Assembly: GCF_001895005.1 (NCBI RefSeq)
Contig: NZ_BCXH01000018.1
Location: 62,001-126,000, forward strand
DNA from: Rhodococcus yunnanensis NBRC 103083
Lineage (GTDB): Bacteria; Actinomycetota; Actinomycetes; Mycobacteriales; Mycobacteriaceae
DNA length: 64,000 bases
Direction of reading: 5' to 3'
Shown here: positions 61,581 to 64,000 of the stretch, in pieces
Numbering within the stretch: the stretch's first letter is position 1
How the letters are laid out: every line of letters begins with the position of its first letter
Program-made: the position numbers and the translations under genes
Notes under the pieces: generated by a model
What the model saw: only the letters and a program-made list of their open reading frames with translations
Told to the model about the DNA's origin: nothing
Databases searched by the model: none

Positions 61581-62348
61581 GTGGCACTACGTGAGTCGGA
61601 GGCGCGTCGCTCCGAGATCGTGCGCATGGCGAAGACGAGTGGTCTCGCCAGTGTGGACGAGCTGTCATCTCAATTCGGTGTCACGGCCTCGACCATCCGC
61701 CGCGATCTGAGCCAATTGACGGCTCAGGGGCTGATGGCGCGTACGTACGGCGGGGCCATCGCGCTCGATCCGCACCCCGAGTCCTCGTTGCGACAACGGT
61801 CCCTCGAAGGATTCGAAGCCAAGCGAGCCATCGCCGAATGGGCCGCCGAGCAGATCTGTCCCGGTGAGACCGTCCTGCTCGATGCGGGAACCACCGTCGG
61901 AACGATGGGGGAGTTTCTGCGCGACGCCGTGAACCTGACAGTGATCGCAGCTGGTCTGACAGCACTGGAGGCGCTCGCGGACGCGGACTCGGTGCGGGTC
62001 GAGTGCTTGGGTGGAACGTTGCGCCCTCTCAGCCAGGGTTTCGTCGGGCCACTGGCAGAAGCGTCGTTGCAGCGGGTCTCGTTCGATCGCGCGTTTCTCG
62101 GTGCCGATGCGGTGACCGCCGAGTTCGGCATCTGTGAAGCCGAGCTGCAACAGACCCGGCTCAAGGAGATGATGATCGAACGCGCAGGCAAGACCTACGT
62201 CCTGGCGCATTCCGCGAAGCTCGGGCAACGGCCGTTCCATGCGTGGGCTCCGATTCCGCCGGGCACCACACTGGTCACCGATTCGGGGGCGACCCCGGCG
62301 CAGGTGGATCCTTTCGAGAGTGCAGGAATCGACGTGGTGATTGTCTGA
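61581..62348 (+). CDS. DeoR-family transcriptional regulator
   Basis: A 255-residue repressor with an N-terminal helix-turn-helix (SEIVRMAKTSGLASVDELSS, then TASTIRRDLSQL and GGAIAL) and a C-terminal phosphosugar-sensing DeoR domain (LDAGTTVGTMGEFL, FLGADAVTAEFGICEAEL). DeoR proteins sense phosphorylated sugar intermediates, which suits control by the product of the kinase encoded just upstream. The GTG at 61581 follows AGAGGGAG. It lies 42 bp after the fusion gene, probably same operon, and likely binds the repeats at 59216-59265. Confidence 0.92.
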   Translation: MALRESEARRSEIVRMAKTSGLASVDELSSQFGVTASTIRRDLSQLTAQGLMARTYGGAIALDPHPESSLRQRSLEGFEAKRAIAEWAAEQICPGETVLLDAGTTVGTMGEFLRDAVNLTVIAAGLTALEALADADSVRVECLGGTLRPLSQGFVGPLAEASLQRVSFDRAFLGADAVTAEFGICEAELQQTRLKEMMIERAGKTYVLAHSAKLGQRPFHAWAPIPPGTTLVTDSGATPAQVDPFESAGIDVVIV

Positions 62349-62397
62349 CGCGCACTCGGGGTAGTCGACACCAGTCGTCTACTGCAAGGAGAGCATC

Positions 62398-63558
62398 ATG
62401 CGTTATGACTACCTCGTCGTCGGGGGCGGTATGGTCGCCGACAACGCAGCTCGTGGCATCCGGGAAAAGGACAGTGCGGGCACCATCGGCATCCTGAGCG
62501 CGGACTCGGACGAGCCGTACACGCGCCCCGCGTTGTCCAAGAAGCTGTGGACCGACAAGGATTTCGGTCGTGACAAGGTGCCGCTGAACACCTCCGCCGA
62601 TACCGAGGCCGAGATCCACACCACCACACGCGTTTCGGCCGTCGACCGGGAGAACCGGACCGTGACAACGGAATCCGGAGAGTCCTACGAGTACGGAGAA
62701 TTGCTCCTCGCCACCGGAGGATCTCCGATCGAGCTCGATCTCGCGCCGAGTCCGCGCGTCGTCTACTTCCGTACGTTCGCCGACTACCGGGCACTACGCG
62801 AATTGTCGAAGACCGCCTCGCACATCGCTGTGGTCGGCGGCGGATACATCGGCACCGAGATCGCATCGGCACTGTCGCTGAACGGAGTGAAGGTGACCCT
62901 GGTGACCTCCGACGACGTTCTCGGCGCCCACATGTTCCCCGAGGTGCTGGCTGCGTCGTTCGACGAAGGCTTCACCGAACACGGCGTCACCGTCCGACGC
63001 GCAGTACGTGTCGATTCCGGGGCCGAGGCGTCGGCGCGCGTGCAACTGCAACTCGACGACGGGTCGAGTGTCGAGGCGGACGGCGTCGTTTTCGGTCTCG
63101 GCGTTCGGCCGAATGTCGAATTGGCCGAGGCCGCTGGTCTAAAGGTCGACAACGGCATCGTCGTCGACGAGTTCCTCCGCACCGAGGATCCGCACGTGTA
63201 CGCGGCAGGTGACGTGGCCAACTATCCCGACGCGATCCTCGGTCGTCGGCGCATCGAGCACGTCGACAACGCCAACGAGATGGGCAAGGCCGTCGGACGA
63301 ATCATGGCGGGCGGCACCGACCCGTACACCTACACGCCGTACTTCTACTCCGATGTATACGACGACGGCTACCAGGCCGTCGGGACTATCAGTACGTCGC
63401 TCGAGACCGTGGAGCGGTGGACGAACAAGCCCAAGGAAGGCGTCGTCTACTACGTCGACGACTCGGGAGCGGTCCGCGGTGTCCTCATGTGGAACGTCTG
63501 GGAAGGACTCGACGAGGCGAAGCAGCTCATCGCCGATGGTGCGGCTCCTCCTGAGTGA
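62398..63558 (+). CDS. FAD-dependent pyridine nucleotide oxidoreductase
   Basis: A 386-residue flavoprotein of the ferredoxin/rubredoxin reductase and AIF-like class. It has YLVVGGGMVADNAARG (FAD), SADSDEPYTRPALSK, HIAVVGGGYIGTEIASAL (NAD(P)H), GVVFGLGVRPN and VYAAGDVANY. The C-terminal domain (TYTPYFYSDVYDDGY, VVYYVDDSGAVRGVLMWNVW) is the AIF/reductase-type dimer domain. It should pass electrons between NAD(P)H and a small carrier, or act as a quinone reductase. The ATG at 62398 follows AAGGAG. It sits 49 bp after deoR but has its own site, so operon membership is unclear. Confidence 0.88.
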   Translation: MRYDYLVVGGGMVADNAARGIREKDSAGTIGILSADSDEPYTRPALSKKLWTDKDFGRDKVPLNTSADTEAEIHTTTRVSAVDRENRTVTTESGESYEYGELLLATGGSPIELDLAPSPRVVYFRTFADYRALRELSKTASHIAVVGGGYIGTEIASALSLNGVKVTLVTSDDVLGAHMFPEVLAASFDEGFTEHGVTVRRAVRVDSGAEASARVQLQLDDGSSVEADGVVFGLGVRPNVELAEAAGLKVDNGIVVDEFLRTEDPHVYAAGDVANYPDAILGRRRIEHVDNANEMGKAVGRIMAGGTDPYTYTPYFYSDVYDDGYQAVGTISTSLETVERWTNKPKEGVVYYVDDSGAVRGVLMWNVWEGLDEAKQLIADGAAPPE

Positions 63559-63626
63559 TCCGGGTCCGGCCGCACGTCGCGCGAAATTCTGGAACAGTGG
63601 AGAGGCCGAGAACCGACAGGAGCGAA

Positions 63627-64000
63627 GATGACCGATCATCCCGAGTTCGGGACCTCTCGTGAGCGTGTCGAAGAGCAGGTGCGACGCTGGTGCGAGCGCG
63701 CGCGCCTCGACGGTCGTCGCCCTCCGCTGTCCGACGCCGCCGCGGTGGCCATCGCCGCAGGCCGCCTCGACGAACCGACTCGAACCGTCCTGGCTGCACG
63801 TCGCCGGGTAGGCAAGACGATGCCGTCGATCGGCGGTTTCGCTGCGATCCGGGTGTTGGCGGACGAACGTGAGCGATGGCTCGGCAAGGACACACGCAAC
63901 AAGCCGGGATCCGCGCTCGTCTATCGGCTTCGCGCCGCCGAGCTGACCAAGCGACTCGACCATCTCCGCACTGCGCTGGTGATGTCGAACAAGCACTATG
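63627..64000 (+). CDS. Hypothetical protein, truncated by window end
   Basis: ATG at 63627 follows AGGAG and opens MTDHPEFGTSRERVEEQVRR. At least 124 residues are in the window, basic and helical, with GGFAAIRVLADERERWLGKD and RAAELTKRLDHLRTAL. I do not recognise it. The frame runs off the right edge. The abundance of Arg and Lys suggests a nucleic-acid contact, but nothing firm can be said. Confidence 0.65.

Overview
The window is a high-GC actinobacterial chromosome segment, most likely Rhodococcus or a close relative in the Mycobacteriales. The evidence is strong third-position GC codon bias, many GTG starts, a SigG-type ECF sigma factor, the AurF-like/FprB pair known from mycobacteria, recC-recB-recD, TY-Chap-like proteins, an Excalibur protein and a probable twin-arginine lipoprotein. 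I see no rRNA, tRNA, CRISPR array, insertion sequence, integrase or phage gene, so this looks like ordinary chromosome carrying several catabolic islands.

Left part (1-15.8 kb): a partial lipoprotein; an ArsR-SRPBCC pair; a 2-oxoglutarate/iron oxygenase; a DUF2786 protein; a secreted alpha/beta hydrolase; a diiron oxygenase with its ferredoxin reductase; an NrtR/ADP-ribosylglycohydrolase locus with a clear palindromic operator and the wreck of a macrodomain gene; a TY-Chap-like protein; several hypothetical proteins; and a dicarboxylate symporter.

15.4-27.2 kb is a catabolic island around homogentisate. Two divergent transcription units are tied together by a 28-bp operator-like sequence, 24 of 28 bases identical at 22071 and 27146. 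One unit runs leftward: SDR, FAD dehydrogenase of the ketosteroid/fumarate reductase type, MHS-family transporter, SDR, FAD monooxygenase, VOC protein. The other runs SnoaL-like protein, MarR, homogentisate dioxygenase, an unknown protein, fumarylacetoacetase. An IclR regulator lies between them. The gene content fits a peripheral pathway that oxidises and possibly aromatises a ring acid, then hydroxylates it to homogentisate. No glutathione-type maleylacetoacetate isomerase is present, and the unknown gene between hmgA and fahA is the obvious candidate for that step.

27.2-35.7 kb holds recC-recB-recD, joined by 4-bp overlaps. A second TY-Chap-like paralogue overlaps the end of recD. 36.8-44.1 kb encodes an unusual 1819-residue glutamate synthase-like protein and, directly downstream, a CysJ-like NADPH flavoreductase instead of GltD. 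A possible iron-regulator box lies upstream.

44.3-51.7 kb holds a DUF2079 membrane protein, a DUF2510 protein, cystathionine beta-synthase with a possible 16-codon leader ORF, a (p)ppGpp synthetase-like protein, sigG, a VOC protein, an atypical SDR and a chorismate-mutase-like small protein.

52.2-62.3 kb is a divergent catabolic island. One arm encodes a dipeptide/nickel-type ABC importer (binding protein, two permeases, two ATPases), an aldo/keto reductase and an HpcH/HpaI aldolase. The other encodes a four-carbon acid-sugar kinase fused in frame to a PdxA2-like dehydrogenase, then a DeoR regulator. This suggests uptake and breakdown of a threonate- or erythronate-like compound. The window ends with an FAD oxidoreductase and a truncated hypothetical gene.

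Starts were re-chosen from ribosome binding sites and overlaps. Family assignments come from reading the translations and motifs, not from searches.
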